Assembly: GCF_900100255.1 (NCBI RefSeq)
Contig: NZ_FMTS01000004.1
Coordinates: 248,001 to 312,000 of the forward strand
Direction: 5' to 3'
Source of the DNA: Asticcacaulis taihuensis
GTDB taxonomy: Bacteria; Pseudomonadota; Alphaproteobacteria; Caulobacterales; Caulobacteraceae
DNA length: 64,000 nt
Part shown: positions 43,154 through 51,339 of the stretch, in pieces
Position numbering within the stretch: the first letter of the stretch is position 1
How the letters are laid out: the number at the start of each line of letters is the position of its first letter
The notes under the pieces: generated by a model
What the model saw: the letters and a program-made list of their open reading frames with translations, nothing else
Databases searched by the model: none
Told to the model about the DNA's origin: nothing
Translations under genes and position numbers: made by a program

Positions 43154-44563
43154 TTATTCCGCCGCTTTGAGGGTGGTGGGAGACTGGGCGCCACTGAGGA
43201 TGGAGCCCTTGCGCACATAGGTGGCCCAGTTCAGGACCGCGCAGGTGATGTAGAAGGTCAGGAAAACGACCAGGGCCGTGTTGGCGTTGCCGGTATCTTT
43301 CAGCGACTGGCCAAACGCCATCGGGATGAATACGCCGCCAAAGGCACCGAAGGCCGAGGTGAAGCCGACAATGGCCGCGCTTTCCATTTCAGCCGACTGA
43401 AGGCGTTCGGCCGGTGTCGCGGCCGGCATCAGGCGGGCCATGCTGGCGCGTACAATCGCCGGGATCATCTGGAAGGTCGAGGCGTTGCCGACGCCGGTCC
43501 AGAAGAAGAGCCACATGAAGCTGGCGAAAAATATCTGGAAGTTCGCCGGCCCGCCAAAAGCGCCCACGCCCCTGAGCGTGCAGACAACGCCCAGGATCAG
43601 CGCGCCAAAGGTGACCTGGGTCACATTCTGGCCGCCCCACCGGTCGGATATCCAGCCGGTCAGGGCGCGCGAAAGCGCACCAACCAGGGGGCCCAGGAAG
43701 GCGATCTTCAGCACCAGCACATCCGGAAACAGGGTCTTGGCCAGGAGCGGAAAGGCCGCCGAAAAACCGATGAAGGAACCGAACGTGCCAAGGTAGAGCC
43801 AGCACATGATCCAGTTGTGGCGGCGGCGGAAAACGACCGACTGGGCCTTGAACGATGCCTTCGCCGTGGAGATATCGTTCATGCCGAACCAGGCGGCGGC
43901 CGCGGCGGCGAGGATGAACGGCACCCAGATGAAGGCGGCGTTTTGCAGGTAAAGCTGGCTGGCGACACCCTTGTCATGGATGGTGAGACCGGCGCCAAAG
44001 ACCGGGGCAAAAAAGCCGCTGGTTATGATTACCGGCACAACAAACTGCATCAGGCTGACACCGAGATTGCCGAAGCCGGCATTGATCGCCAGAGCATTCC
44101 CCTTCTGCGCCTTCGGGAAGAAGAAGCCGATATTGCTCATCGAGGAAGCGAAGTTGCCGCCGCCGAACCCGCACAGCAGGGCGAGAAGAACAAACATCGC
44201 ATACGGCGTTTCCGGGTGCTGGACGGCAAGACCGATCCCCACCGCCGGCACGGCCAGTGACAAGGTGGTCAGCACGGTCCACAGCCGCCCGCCCAGGATC
44301 GGCACGATAAAGCTGTAAAAGATGCGTAGCGTGGCGCCGGAAAGCGCCGGCAGCGCCGTCAGCCAGAACAACTGGTCGGTCGTGAAGCGAAACCCGACGA
44401 GCTTCAGCTTGGCCACGACCATGGACCAGACCATCCAGACGGCGAAGGCCAGGGTCAGGTTGGGCACGGAAATCCACAGGTTGCGCGCCGCTATGCTGCG
44501 GCCCTTGCCTTGCCAGTAGTCCGGGTCTTCGGGCTTCCAGTCGGTGAGCAAATGATTTGCCAT
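43154..44563 (-). CDS. narK: Nitrate/nitrite transporter, NarK2 type
   Basis: A 469-residue MFS protein with about 12 helices. The sequence starts with a soluble Trp-rich tail (TDWKPEDPDYWQGKGRSIA). It carries the nitrate signature GFGGGNFASSMSNIGFFFP in helix 5 and NAGFGNLGVSLMQF, with a second signature-like stretch SAFGAFGGVFIPMAFG in helix 11, plus Arg in RIFYSFIVPILGGR. This matches the NarK2 class of nitrate/nitrite antiporters. It pairs with an upstream NarK1-type gene (12 bp away), which elsewhere is often fused to it. Confidence 0.92.
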   Translation of the reverse strand: MANHLLTDWKPEDPDYWQGKGRSIAARNLWISVPNLTLAFAVWMVWSMVVAKLKLVGFRFTTDQLFWLTALPALSGATLRIFYSFIVPILGGRLWTVLTTLSLAVPAVGIGLAVQHPETPYAMFVLLALLCGFGGGNFASSMSNIGFFFPKAQKGNALAINAGFGNLGVSLMQFVVPVIITSGFFAPVFGAGLTIHDKGVASQLYLQNAAFIWVPFILAAAAAAWFGMNDISTAKASFKAQSVVFRRRHNWIMCWLYLGTFGSFIGFSAAFPLLAKTLFPDVLVLKIAFLGPLVGALSRALTGWISDRWGGQNVTQVTFGALILGVVCTLRGVGAFGGPANFQIFFASFMWLFFWTGVGNASTFQMIPAIVRASMARLMPAATPAERLQSAEMESAAIVGFTSAFGAFGGVFIPMAFGQSLKDTGNANTALVVFLTFYITCAVLNWATYVRKGSILSGAQSPTTLKAAE

Positions 44564-44575
44564 TGGTGCGTCTCC

Positions 44576-45907
44576 TTAAGACTTGGCGGCGGGCGCCTGG
44601 CCCATGCCGACCAGTTCAGGCAGTTCGGGAAGTGTGGACATGCCGGGAAAACGGGCCTGCTCCATGCGGCGGATGGCGAAATGCATCCACAGAAGCGCCG
44701 AGCCGACCAGGACGAACAGCAGCATGAAGCAACTGGTCCAGATACCGGTGATGTCGTTGAGGAAGCCGAAGGTGATCGGCAGGATGAAACCGCCAAGGCC
44801 ACCGACCATGCCGACCACGCCGCCGACGGCGCCGACGCGATCGGGGTAATAGACAGGAATGTGTTTGTAGACCGCAGCCTTGCCCAGGCTCATGAAGAAG
44901 CCGAGCACAAAAATGATCATCGTGAAAGGCACCAACCCGGTCGCTATCCGGAAGGCAATGGGGCCCTTTACGCCATCCACCACATAGCTGGCCGACGGAT
45001 AGGCGAGAAGGAAGCAGCAGATGAGGCTGACCCCGAAGGTCAGATACATGACCTTGCGGGCGCCGATCCGGTCAGCCAGCCAACCGCCGGCGGCCCGGAA
45101 CAAAGACGCCGGAATGGAATAGGCCGCTGCGAACAGGCCCGCCGTCCGGACATCCAGGCTGTAAACACCGACCAGGTAATGCGGTAGCCAGAGAGCAAGC
45201 GAAACGAAGCCGCCGAACACAAAGAAATAGTAGAGGGCAAAGCGCCACACCTGCAGGTTCCGCAACGGTGCGAGCTGGGTCAGCATGGGCACGGCCTTTA
45301 CGCCGCTTTTCCGCCGCGACACCAGGTCCGGGTCATCCTTGGTGGTAAAGAAGAAGACGAGCGCCATGACGAAGAGACCAAGAGCCCAGTATTGGGCGAC
45401 AGCGGTCCAGCCGAAGGCGACCATCACCATCGGCGCGACGATCTTGGTGAAGGCCGAACCGATATTGCCGGCGCCGAAGATGCCAAGAACCGTGCCTTGC
45501 CGGCTTTTCGGATAGAAACGCGAAACATAGGCCACGCCCACCGCGAACGACCCGCCGGAAATGCCCACGCCCAGAGCGGCCAGAAGAAATTGCGGATAGG
45601 TGTGGGCAAAGGACAGAAGATAGGTGGCCGCGGCCGCCGCCAGCATGACCAGCAGGTTGACGACCCGTCCGCCAAACTGGTCGGTCCAGACGCCAAGGAA
45701 CAGCCTGACCAGTGAGCCGGTCAGGATCGGCGTGCCGGCCAGCAGGCCGAATTCGGCATCGTTCAGATGGAGGTCCGTCTTGATTTGAATGCCGATGATG
45801 GCAAAGATCGTCCAGACCGCAAAACAGGCCGTGAATGAAAGGGTACTCACCCAGAGTGCGGCAAAGGCGCCCGGTGCGGGTTTGTCGGAAACGGAAACCA
45901 TATACAT
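44576..45907 (-). CDS. Nitrate transporter, NarK1 type
   Basis: A 443-residue MFS protein, first gene of the nar operon. It holds SFTACFAVWTIFAIIGIQIK, RLFLGVWTDQFGGR, GISGGSFAVGVAYVSRFYP (nitrate signature form) and GMVGGLGGFILPITFG late. The composition fits the NarK1 class, thought to import nitrate with protons at first exposure, before antiport by NarK2. The ATG at 45907 follows CAGGGG by about five bases; ATG two codons later is possible. An ideal FNR-like box is 65 bp upstream. Confidence 0.92.
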   Translation of the reverse strand: MYMVSVSDKPAPGAFAALWVSTLSFTACFAVWTIFAIIGIQIKTDLHLNDAEFGLLAGTPILTGSLVRLFLGVWTDQFGGRVVNLLVMLAAAAATYLLSFAHTYPQFLLAALGVGISGGSFAVGVAYVSRFYPKSRQGTVLGIFGAGNIGSAFTKIVAPMVMVAFGWTAVAQYWALGLFVMALVFFFTTKDDPDLVSRRKSGVKAVPMLTQLAPLRNLQVWRFALYYFFVFGGFVSLALWLPHYLVGVYSLDVRTAGLFAAAYSIPASLFRAAGGWLADRIGARKVMYLTFGVSLICCFLLAYPSASYVVDGVKGPIAFRIATGLVPFTMIIFVLGFFMSLGKAAVYKHIPVYYPDRVGAVGGVVGMVGGLGGFILPITFGFLNDITGIWTSCFMLLFVLVGSALLWMHFAIRRMEQARFPGMSTLPELPELVGMGQAPAAKS

Positions 45908-45944
45908 CTACCCCTGAGACAGGCCAATGGTGTTGTCACGGCAG

Positions 45945-45985
45945 AAATACGAGAGAGAAAGCAGAATTCACTTGATGATTATCAA
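45945..45985 (-). promoter_or_regulatory. FNR box and -10 element of the nar operon
   Basis: TTGATGATTATCAA (45972-45985) matches the FNR consensus exactly. Reading on the minus strand, GTATTT at 45945-45950 provides a -10 about 31 bp from the box centre, the class II activator layout. It should drive narK1 to the carbonic anhydrase-like gene. Confidence 0.8.
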
Positions 45986-46086
45986 GTTTTAAAACCATGT
46001 CTGTCAGGCGATAACTATAATCAACCGCGACACAGTATCCATTTGTCTTATTTAAACAATTCGATTGCTGTTTTTGCTTCAATCAA

Positions 46087-46100
46087 TTGACAATTATCAA
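46087..46100. promoter_or_regulatory. FNR-like box TTGACAATTATCAA, middle of gap
   Basis: A one-mismatch match to the consensus, 180 bp from narK1 and 136 bp from the fnr-like ATG. It may be an upstream activating or repressing site for either direction. Confidence 0.6.
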
Positions 46101-46167
46101 CCCTTGGATATAGCCAGACGGCTATTAAAAAGTCAGTAAAACGCCTGGCAAAGCTTGCGATTTTGGC

Positions 46168-46181
46168 TTGACATTTATCAA
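46168..46181 (+). promoter_or_regulatory. FNR-like box TTGACATTTATCAA before fnr-like gene
   Basis: A one-mismatch box 55 bp upstream of the regulator's ATG, suggesting autoregulation. A good -10 TATAAT is at 46215-46220, 43 bp from the box centre, a little longer than class II spacing. The resulting leader would be only about 10 bases. Confidence 0.65.
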
Positions 46182-46235
46182 TTGCAGCAGCAATGCTGAG
46201 TTGAACTCCCCAGCTATAATGAGTCAGTCCCGCCA

Positions 46236-47012
46236 ATGAGAGATGTCGATCTTAACCGAATTCGCGGCCTGCAATTATTCGCCGGCATGAGTGACGCCCG
46301 ATTCACGGACGCGACCGGCGGTGCCTTTCTGCAAAACTTTCCGGCCAATGCCACCCTGCTTTATGAAGGCGATCCGGTCGACTTCCTCTATATCTTGCTG
46401 GAAGGCACGGTTGAGCTACAGGGCACCTGGAAGGACAAGGAAAGCACACTGGCGATTCTCAGGCCCATTTCGACCTTCATCCTGGCGGCCGTGGTGCTGG
46501 ACGCCAATGCCCTGATGTCGGCCCGCACGCTTGAGAAGTCGCAGATTCTTATGCTTTCAGCCGAGTCGCTGCGGCGCACGATGAATGAAGATCCGGCCTT
46601 TGCCGTGGCCGTCGCCCAGGAAGTTTCCGGCTGCTATCGCGGCCTGGTCCGTTCCATCAAGAACCAGAAGCTGCGCAGCGGCGCCGAGCGGCTGGCCAAT
46701 TACCTCCTGACGCTTCAGGTGCGCCAGGGTGGCGTGGAAACGGTCACACTGCCTCACGAAAAGCGCACCCTCGCCTCACTGCTGGGCATGACGGCCGAAA
46801 ACCTGTCGCGCGCCTTCGCCACCCTGTCTGATTACGGCGTCGAAGTGCAGGGCGCGGAAGTCAAACTCGCCCGACCGGTGCCTCTCAGACGCCTCGCGGC
46901 GCCCAGTCCGCTGCTCGACAATCACATGCCGCCAGGCAAGGGGACGACTGGCAAGGCCGCCAAGGAGATGTGGCCGCCTTCTGAGCGGTCATGCAGCGCC
47001 GAAAGAGGCTAA
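46236..47012 (+). CDS. Crp/Fnr-family regulator, Dnr-like, lacking the Fe-S cysteines
   Basis: A 258-residue regulator with an N-terminal cyclic-nucleotide-type beta-barrel (about residues 10-125), a dimer helix, and a C-terminal winged helix. The recognition helix MTAENLSRAFATL keeps Glu188, Ser191 and Arg192, the residues that read TTGAT in FNR. The N-terminal CxxCxxxxxC cluster of true FNR is missing; only one Cys lies in the core (about 133). This resembles the Dnr/NnrR group that senses NO through heme. A C-terminal tail of about 40 residues beyond the helix-turn-helix is unusual. It is divergent from the nar operon, and seven matching boxes occur in the island. Ribosome site is weak. 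Confidence 0.85.
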   Translation: MRDVDLNRIRGLQLFAGMSDARFTDATGGAFLQNFPANATLLYEGDPVDFLYILLEGTVELQGTWKDKESTLAILRPISTFILAAVVLDANALMSARTLEKSQILMLSAESLRRTMNEDPAFAVAVAQEVSGCYRGLVRSIKNQKLRSGAERLANYLLTLQVRQGGVETVTLPHEKRTLASLLGMTAENLSRAFATLSDYGVEVQGAEVKLARPVPLRRLAAPSPLLDNHMPPGKGTTGKAAKEMWPPSERSCSAERG

Positions 47013-48001
47013 CCGCCTAACTCCGCCAGATGCCGGAGGTCGCCGGGCAGATTGTCCTTCAGCCTGTGGCCGACCGGTTTGCCGGTCAGGGCGCCGGATA
47101 TCCGTTCAATAAGCGCCGGCCGGTCATCCGCCTTTTGCAACAGGTCACGCAGATCGCAGCCCCCTTCCCCGAAGAGGCACAGGCGCAGCTTGCCGCGGGC
47201 AGTCACCCGCAGCCGGTTGCAACCGTCGCAGAATCCGGCGGCATAGGGCGCGATCAGACCGATGCGCCCCGCATAGTCGGGATGGGCATATTCATTCGCC
47301 GGCCCGCCGTCCTTCAGTTTCGGCTGCAATTGCCAGCCTGACGCTTCGAGCCAGTCGGTAACGATGCTGCCCCTGACGTGATTGGCGGCAAAATAGTCGG
47401 CATTATCGCCTGTGCGCATCAGTTCGATGAACCGCACCGCGACCGGCCTGTGACGCACAAATTCCGCCCAGACATCAAAGTCTGCCTCGGCCGTATCCTT
47501 AAGCAGGACCGCATTGAGCTTTACCGAAGTGAAATCCAGGCCGAGCGCCCTGTCAATTCCCGCCAGGACGGCCGGCAGCCTGTCATGCCCGGTAATGTGA
47601 CGAAACCGCTCGCGGTCAAGCGAATCGACGCTGACATTCAGATGGCTGAGGCCGGCATTGCGCCACTGCGCGACCCGACGATCCAGGTTCCAGCCATTGG
47701 TGGTCATGGCGATCTTCGTGATGCCCTCGACCGCGGCCAGATGCGCGATTACCTCGGCCAGGTCCGGCCGAACGCTGGGCTCTCCCCCGGTCAGGCGAAT
47801 TTTCGACACGCCGACCTCAGCGAATGCGGCGGCCAGGTTCGCTGTTTCAGCGGGGGTCAGGAAGCTGAGCGGCCCGGTTTTCTTCCATCCGTCCGGCAGG
47901 CAATAGGTGCAGCGGAAATTGCAGACCTCGGTGACGGAGAGCCGCACATAGGAGAAGCGGCGGCCGAACCCGTCCGACAGATTGCGAGCCTCGAAGGCCA
48001 T
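47009..48001 (-). CDS. moaA: GTP 3',8-cyclase, molybdenum cofactor biosynthesis
   Basis: A 330-residue radical-SAM enzyme for the first step of molybdopterin synthesis. The N-terminal cluster motif is CNFRCTYC (C27, C31, C34). The C-terminal second cluster is GFCDGCNRLRVTARGKLRLC, and the chain ends in Gly-Gly (LAELGG), which is needed for activity in MoaA. The ATG at 48001 follows GAGGGAG; the frame continues upstream but that part covers the promoter. It overlaps the convergent fnr-like stop by three or four bases. An FNR-like box lies at 48180. Confidence 0.94.
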   Translation of the reverse strand: MAFEARNLSDGFGRRFSYVRLSVTEVCNFRCTYCLPDGWKKTGPLSFLTPAETANLAAAFAEVGVSKIRLTGGEPSVRPDLAEVIAHLAAVEGITKIAMTTNGWNLDRRVAQWRNAGLSHLNVSVDSLDRERFRHITGHDRLPAVLAGIDRALGLDFTSVKLNAVLLKDTAEADFDVWAEFVRHRPVAVRFIELMRTGDNADYFAANHVRGSIVTDWLEASGWQLQPKLKDGGPANEYAHPDYAGRIGLIAPYAAGFCDGCNRLRVTARGKLRLCLFGEGGCDLRDLLQKADDRPALIERISGALTGKPVGHRLKDNLPGDLRHLAELGG

Positions 48002-48179
48002 GAAAACTCCCTCGCAAAACAAAGAGCGGCAGGTCACCCCACCGCTCTGACCAGCACACTCAGGCGAATGGCCGTGATCTGCCGCGACGGGGTGGCGAAG
48101 GGGAACGCGCCACCGGTGCGGTGTCACAGACCTTAAGGCCGGCGCCCGGCCGCGTCATTGACAGGTCCGTCCGCCCTGC

Positions 48180-48193
48180 TTGACATTCATCAA
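48180..48193 (-). promoter_or_regulatory. FNR-like box TTGACATTCATCAA upstream of moaA
   Basis: A one-mismatch box, 179 bp upstream of the moaA ATG and two bases beyond the nnrS stop. It would allow moaA to be switched on separately from the upstream genes. Confidence 0.65.
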
Positions 48194-48194
48194 T

Positions 48195-49379
48195 TCAAGC
48201 CCGCCGGCGGGCGGTAACCAGCCTGGGTCCGTAGACCAAGACGAAGCCGCCGAACGCTGCCATCCACAGCATGGCCGAGAGGATCAGGCCGGACATATAG
48301 ACCTGAGGCACCAGGGCGGCCCCTACTCTCACCAGGGCCGCCGCATTGACCAGAAGGTAAATAATGAGCGTTCCGCGGCCAGCCGTCAGGGGCCGTCCGG
48401 TGTGTCCGAGGCTGGACCGCGTCATGACGGCCAGGGTCATCACGCCGATGGCGCCGGCAGTCAGTGCGTGAAGCCCCGCCTGCATCGGCACCGCGCCCGG
48501 CGGATTGACCGCCTGCCCCAGCGCCGCCAGGCCCAGCAAGACCAGGCCGATGACCAGCCAGGCGTAACCGACATGCAGGATCCACAACAGCGGCTCCTTG
48601 CGCGTGGCTAGTCCCCGCCACCGGCTGAGGCGCCAGCCATTGAGTCCGCCCGCCGCCAGGAGCGCGCCACCGCTCCACGGCGAGGCGGGAACCAGGCCCC
48701 AGCCCAGCAAAGCCACTGCCGTCATGACCATGACGAGCAGATCCCGGCGGTTGAAAGCCGGCGGCATGAGGGCCATACCGGCCTTTTTCAGCCAGTTGGT
48801 GGTGAAACTCGGAATGATGCGGCCGCCGATCAGCGCAACCAGGGTCAGAATGACCCCAAGCGCCAGGCGGATCGTCACCTGCGTCTCCCCGCTGTGAAAG
48901 GCTATATTGGCCAGGGCCAGCAGCGATACCATGACCGCCACCTGCAGGTTGCGCCAGTTCTTCCCGGTCAGTATCTCGCGCCAGATCACCACGGCAAATA
49001 CGCACAGGAAAGCGCTGTCGGCAAGCGCTGCCGTCAGGCCGTCATGGGCCGGGGACAACATGGCCAGTCGACCAATAGCCCACAGCCCGAAAAGCAGAGC
49101 CAACGGGACGCCTGTAACCGGCAGCCTGCCCGTCCAGTTCGGCACAGCGGTCAGCAGGAACCCGGCAATGATGCCGCAGATATAGCCGAACAGCATCTCA
49201 TGGGCGTGCCAGGCCACATCGATCCGCAAAGCAACCGTCTGGCCACCGGAATATATCCATATCCACAGCGGCACCATGAGCGCCGACCAGGTTGCGGCAA
49301 ACAGATAGAAGGGCCTGAAGCCCGCACTGAACAGGGATAGGCCCGTGAAGGCTCTCATTTGCTGCGCAGTCGTCGCCAT
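48195..49379 (-). CDS. nnrS: NnrS heme-copper membrane protein
   Basis: A 394-residue protein with about 12 membrane helices. Family features are FSAGFRPFYLFAATWSAL, WHAHEMLFGYICGIIAGFLLT, GRLAMLSPAH, IGGRIIPSFTTNWLKKAG, HALTAGAIGVMTLAVMTRSSLGHTGR, giving the conserved His/Arg set thought to hold heme and copper. NnrS protects cells against nitric oxide and is widely regulated by NO sensors. The ATG at 49379 follows GGAGTTTG. It lies 65 bp after ubiV and before moaA on the same strand. Confidence 0.94.
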   Translation of the reverse strand: MATTAQQMRAFTGLSLFSAGFRPFYLFAATWSALMVPLWIWIYSGGQTVALRIDVAWHAHEMLFGYICGIIAGFLLTAVPNWTGRLPVTGVPLALLFGLWAIGRLAMLSPAHDGLTAALADSAFLCVFAVVIWREILTGKNWRNLQVAVMVSLLALANIAFHSGETQVTIRLALGVILTLVALIGGRIIPSFTTNWLKKAGMALMPPAFNRRDLLVMVMTAVALLGWGLVPASPWSGGALLAAGGLNGWRLSRWRGLATRKEPLLWILHVGYAWLVIGLVLLGLAALGQAVNPPGAVPMQAGLHALTAGAIGVMTLAVMTRSSLGHTGRPLTAGRGTLIIYLLVNAAALVRVGAALVPQVYMSGLILSAMLWMAAFGGFVLVYGPRLVTARRRA

Positions 49380-49444
49380 GACGCAAACTCCGTGTTTTTA
49401 TTCATAATAATGCTTATCACTCGCAGTTAACAGGTGACAGAGTG

Positions 49445-50344
49445 TCACGCGCATCGCGCGGCCTGACTGCCCGGCTTCCCGAGCAGGTAACCGGAAACGA
49501 GAGGCCCAGGCAGCGCCAGCGCTTTCAGGCGGGCATTCAACTCGACGGCCTCCATGGCGTTCCAGGCAAAGGCATCGAACAGTCGGGCGACCGCGATCAT
49601 ATCCACGGAATGCGGGCTGAGCCTCAGGGTCGTCACGCCGCCCGCCGTCAGCCGGTCGATGGAAACACCCGGTACATGGACGCCGTTCGACAGGGTCTGG
49701 ATGCCGTTGATGGCCAGAAAATCCTGGTCCTCGACGGTCCGGACGGACCGTCCGTCCGGGTCGCGGTCACAGACAAACTGACAGGCATCCTTATGGAGAT
49801 TGTGGGCGCGCGCGTGATAGCACCGCCCGGAAAGAGCCAGCGGCAGCCGCCCGAAGGCATGGATTTCAATGGGCAGGTCCGGGACGCTTTTGTGAATGGC
49901 GCCGATGGCGTCGAGCGACAGTTCTATATTGGCGCACAGCCGGACACACCCCATCGCCACAAGCTGCCTCGCCGCCAGTTCGTTATAGACATTGAGGAAC
50001 GGCCCTGCGACGAAGGGCCGCCGGCCGCGCCTCAGGAGGACCGACATGTCATTGACCTCGATCTCGTCTTCGACGGCGGCCAAGGCGCCCGACATGGACT
50101 GCTCCCGCTCGGTTGCCGGCAAGGCCAGGCTGGAAAAGACCACGGTCTTGCCGGCGCCGATCAGGCGCTCGGCGGCACGCGCCAGGACGGGGCCTAAAAA
50201 CGGTATCCTCTTGGAGCATACGACTTCCCCCAGATAGACGCGGTCAAACGGGCTTTCATCGGCTATCCGTGCGTAGAAAGCCTCCGTGACTTCAGGAGAC
50301 CAATTGAAGAGCAAAGGGCCCAGGCTCAGTTTTGCTACCGCCAT
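49445..50344 (-). CDS. ubiV: Oxygen-independent ubiquinone hydroxylation factor UbiV (U32 family)
   Basis: A 299-residue 4Fe-4S protein that works with UbiU to hydroxylate ubiquinone precursors without oxygen. The four cluster cysteines are C43, C175, C188 and C192, with the same spacing after the second one (13 and 4) as in Escherichia coli UbiV. SLGPLLFNWSPEVT and YLGEVVCSKRIPF are family text. Its start overlaps the end of ubiU by ten bases, so it is translationally coupled. This gives the cell ubiquinone for NarI when oxygen is absent. Confidence 0.93.
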   Translation of the reverse strand: MAVAKLSLGPLLFNWSPEVTEAFYARIADESPFDRVYLGEVVCSKRIPFLGPVLARAAERLIGAGKTVVFSSLALPATEREQSMSGALAAVEDEIEVNDMSVLLRRGRRPFVAGPFLNVYNELAARQLVAMGCVRLCANIELSLDAIGAIHKSVPDLPIEIHAFGRLPLALSGRCYHARAHNLHKDACQFVCDRDPDGRSVRTVEDQDFLAINGIQTLSNGVHVPGVSIDRLTAGGVTTLRLSPHSVDMIAVARLFDAFAWNAMEAVELNARLKALALPGPLVSGYLLGKPGSQAARCA

Positions 50345-51339
50345 GATTTTCTGTACGCTCCAGACGTTTCCTTTCGCCCCTCGGCAAGATCGGCCAGCAT
50401 ATCGGCATAGGGCGCGGTCGGTCGGCCGGCTTCGAGGGCGTCTATCGCCTGCCGGAACGCCCGCGCCACGCGCGATACATATGCCTTCCCCCTTTGCCGC
50501 CCTTCGACCTTGACGGCGGTGACACCGGCGCGCTTCAGGCCCGCCAGCATATCCATGGCGTTAAGACTCACCGGGTCTTCAAACAGATAGGCGGGCTTAT
50601 CATCGATGACAAAACGGCTCTTGCACAGGGTGGGATATCCGGCCGGTTCGCCCGGCGCGTGGCGATCAATGGCGAAATCGCCCAGCCGGGCCGTCGTCAT
50701 GCCCTGGGATTCGACAAAGCGGACGGAATCAGGCGGCGAACATACACCTGTCAGATTGGGCGATCCCGGCGCGGCGTAGGATGACAACGCGCAGCGGCCT
50801 TCCGCCATGACGCACAGGCCGCCATAAACGAACGCCTCGATTTCCACATCGACCGCGCGGGTCAGGCGCGTGACTTCTTCAACGCTGAGCACGCGCGGCA
50901 GCACCACACGCTTGACGCCAAAGGTCTCGGCATAGAAGGCGATTGCCTGGGGTGTGCCCGCCGCGGCCTGGACGGAGAGATGAAGCCGCAAATCCGGCCA
51001 GACCGAATGCGCATAGGCCAGGACGCCCAGGTCGGCGGCGATAACCGCATCCACTCCGGATCGCGCCGCGCAGTCGACGGCCCTTTGCCATTCCCCCGTA
51101 TCGCCGGCCCTGGCAAAGGTATTGATGGCCAGCAGGAGCTTGCCGCCCTTCTCGTGCGTCCAGTTGACGGCCGCCGCCAGTTCGGCGGCATCCAGGTTCA
51201 GGCCGGGAAAGTTCCGGGCGTTGGTCTCGTCGCGCAGGCCGCAATAAACACTGTCGGCGCCGCCTTCGATGGCCGCGCGCAGCATGGGCGCCGAGCCGGC
51301 GGGGCATACCAGTTCCAGCTTCCGTTTAGACGGCGCCAT
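50335..51339 (-). CDS. ubiU: Oxygen-independent ubiquinone hydroxylation factor UbiU (U32 family)
   Basis: A 334-residue U32-family protein, partner of UbiV. Cluster ligands C176, C183, C200 and C239 reproduce the 7, 17 and 39 spacing of Escherichia coli UbiU exactly. VCPAGSAPMLRAAIEGGADSVY is the typical opening and EAFVYGGLCVMAEGRCALSS the core. It overlaps ubiT upstream by 14 bases and ubiV downstream by ten, making a compact T-U-V operon. The prenyl-donor oxygen here probably comes from prephenate rather than O2. Confidence 0.94.
   Translation of the reverse strand: MAPSKRKLELVCPAGSAPMLRAAIEGGADSVYCGLRDETNARNFPGLNLDAAELAAAVNWTHEKGGKLLLAINTFARAGDTGEWQRAVDCAARSGVDAVIAADLGVLAYAHSVWPDLRLHLSVQAAAGTPQAIAFYAETFGVKRVVLPRVLSVEEVTRLTRAVDVEIEAFVYGGLCVMAEGRCALSSYAAPGSPNLTGVCSPPDSVRFVESQGMTTARLGDFAIDRHAPGEPAGYPTLCKSRFVIDDKPAYLFEDPVSLNAMDMLAGLKRAGVTAVKVEGRQRGKAYVSRVARAFRQAIDALEAGRPTAPYADMLADLAEGRKETSGAYRKSWR

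Larger units (their letters stand above)
45908..46235. other. Divergent promoter gap between nar operon and fnr-like gene
   Basis: A 328-bp AT-rich gap with three FNR-like boxes (45972-45985, 46087-46100, 46168-46181). It is the central control region of the island. An open minus-strand frame over the right half (46048-46236) runs through two boxes and has no ribosome site, so I do not call it a gene. Confidence 0.7.

Noticed and set aside
41312-44260. Very long open frame (982 codons) on the plus strand
   Set aside because: It lies opposite narG and narK2, whose protein sequences are unmistakable. Its translation is Arg/His/Gly-rich with no domain, a usual antisense artefact in GC-rich DNA.
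46048-46236. 62-codon minus-strand frame between nar and fnr-like genes
   Set aside because: It runs through two FNR-like boxes and the fnr-like promoter and has no ribosome site.
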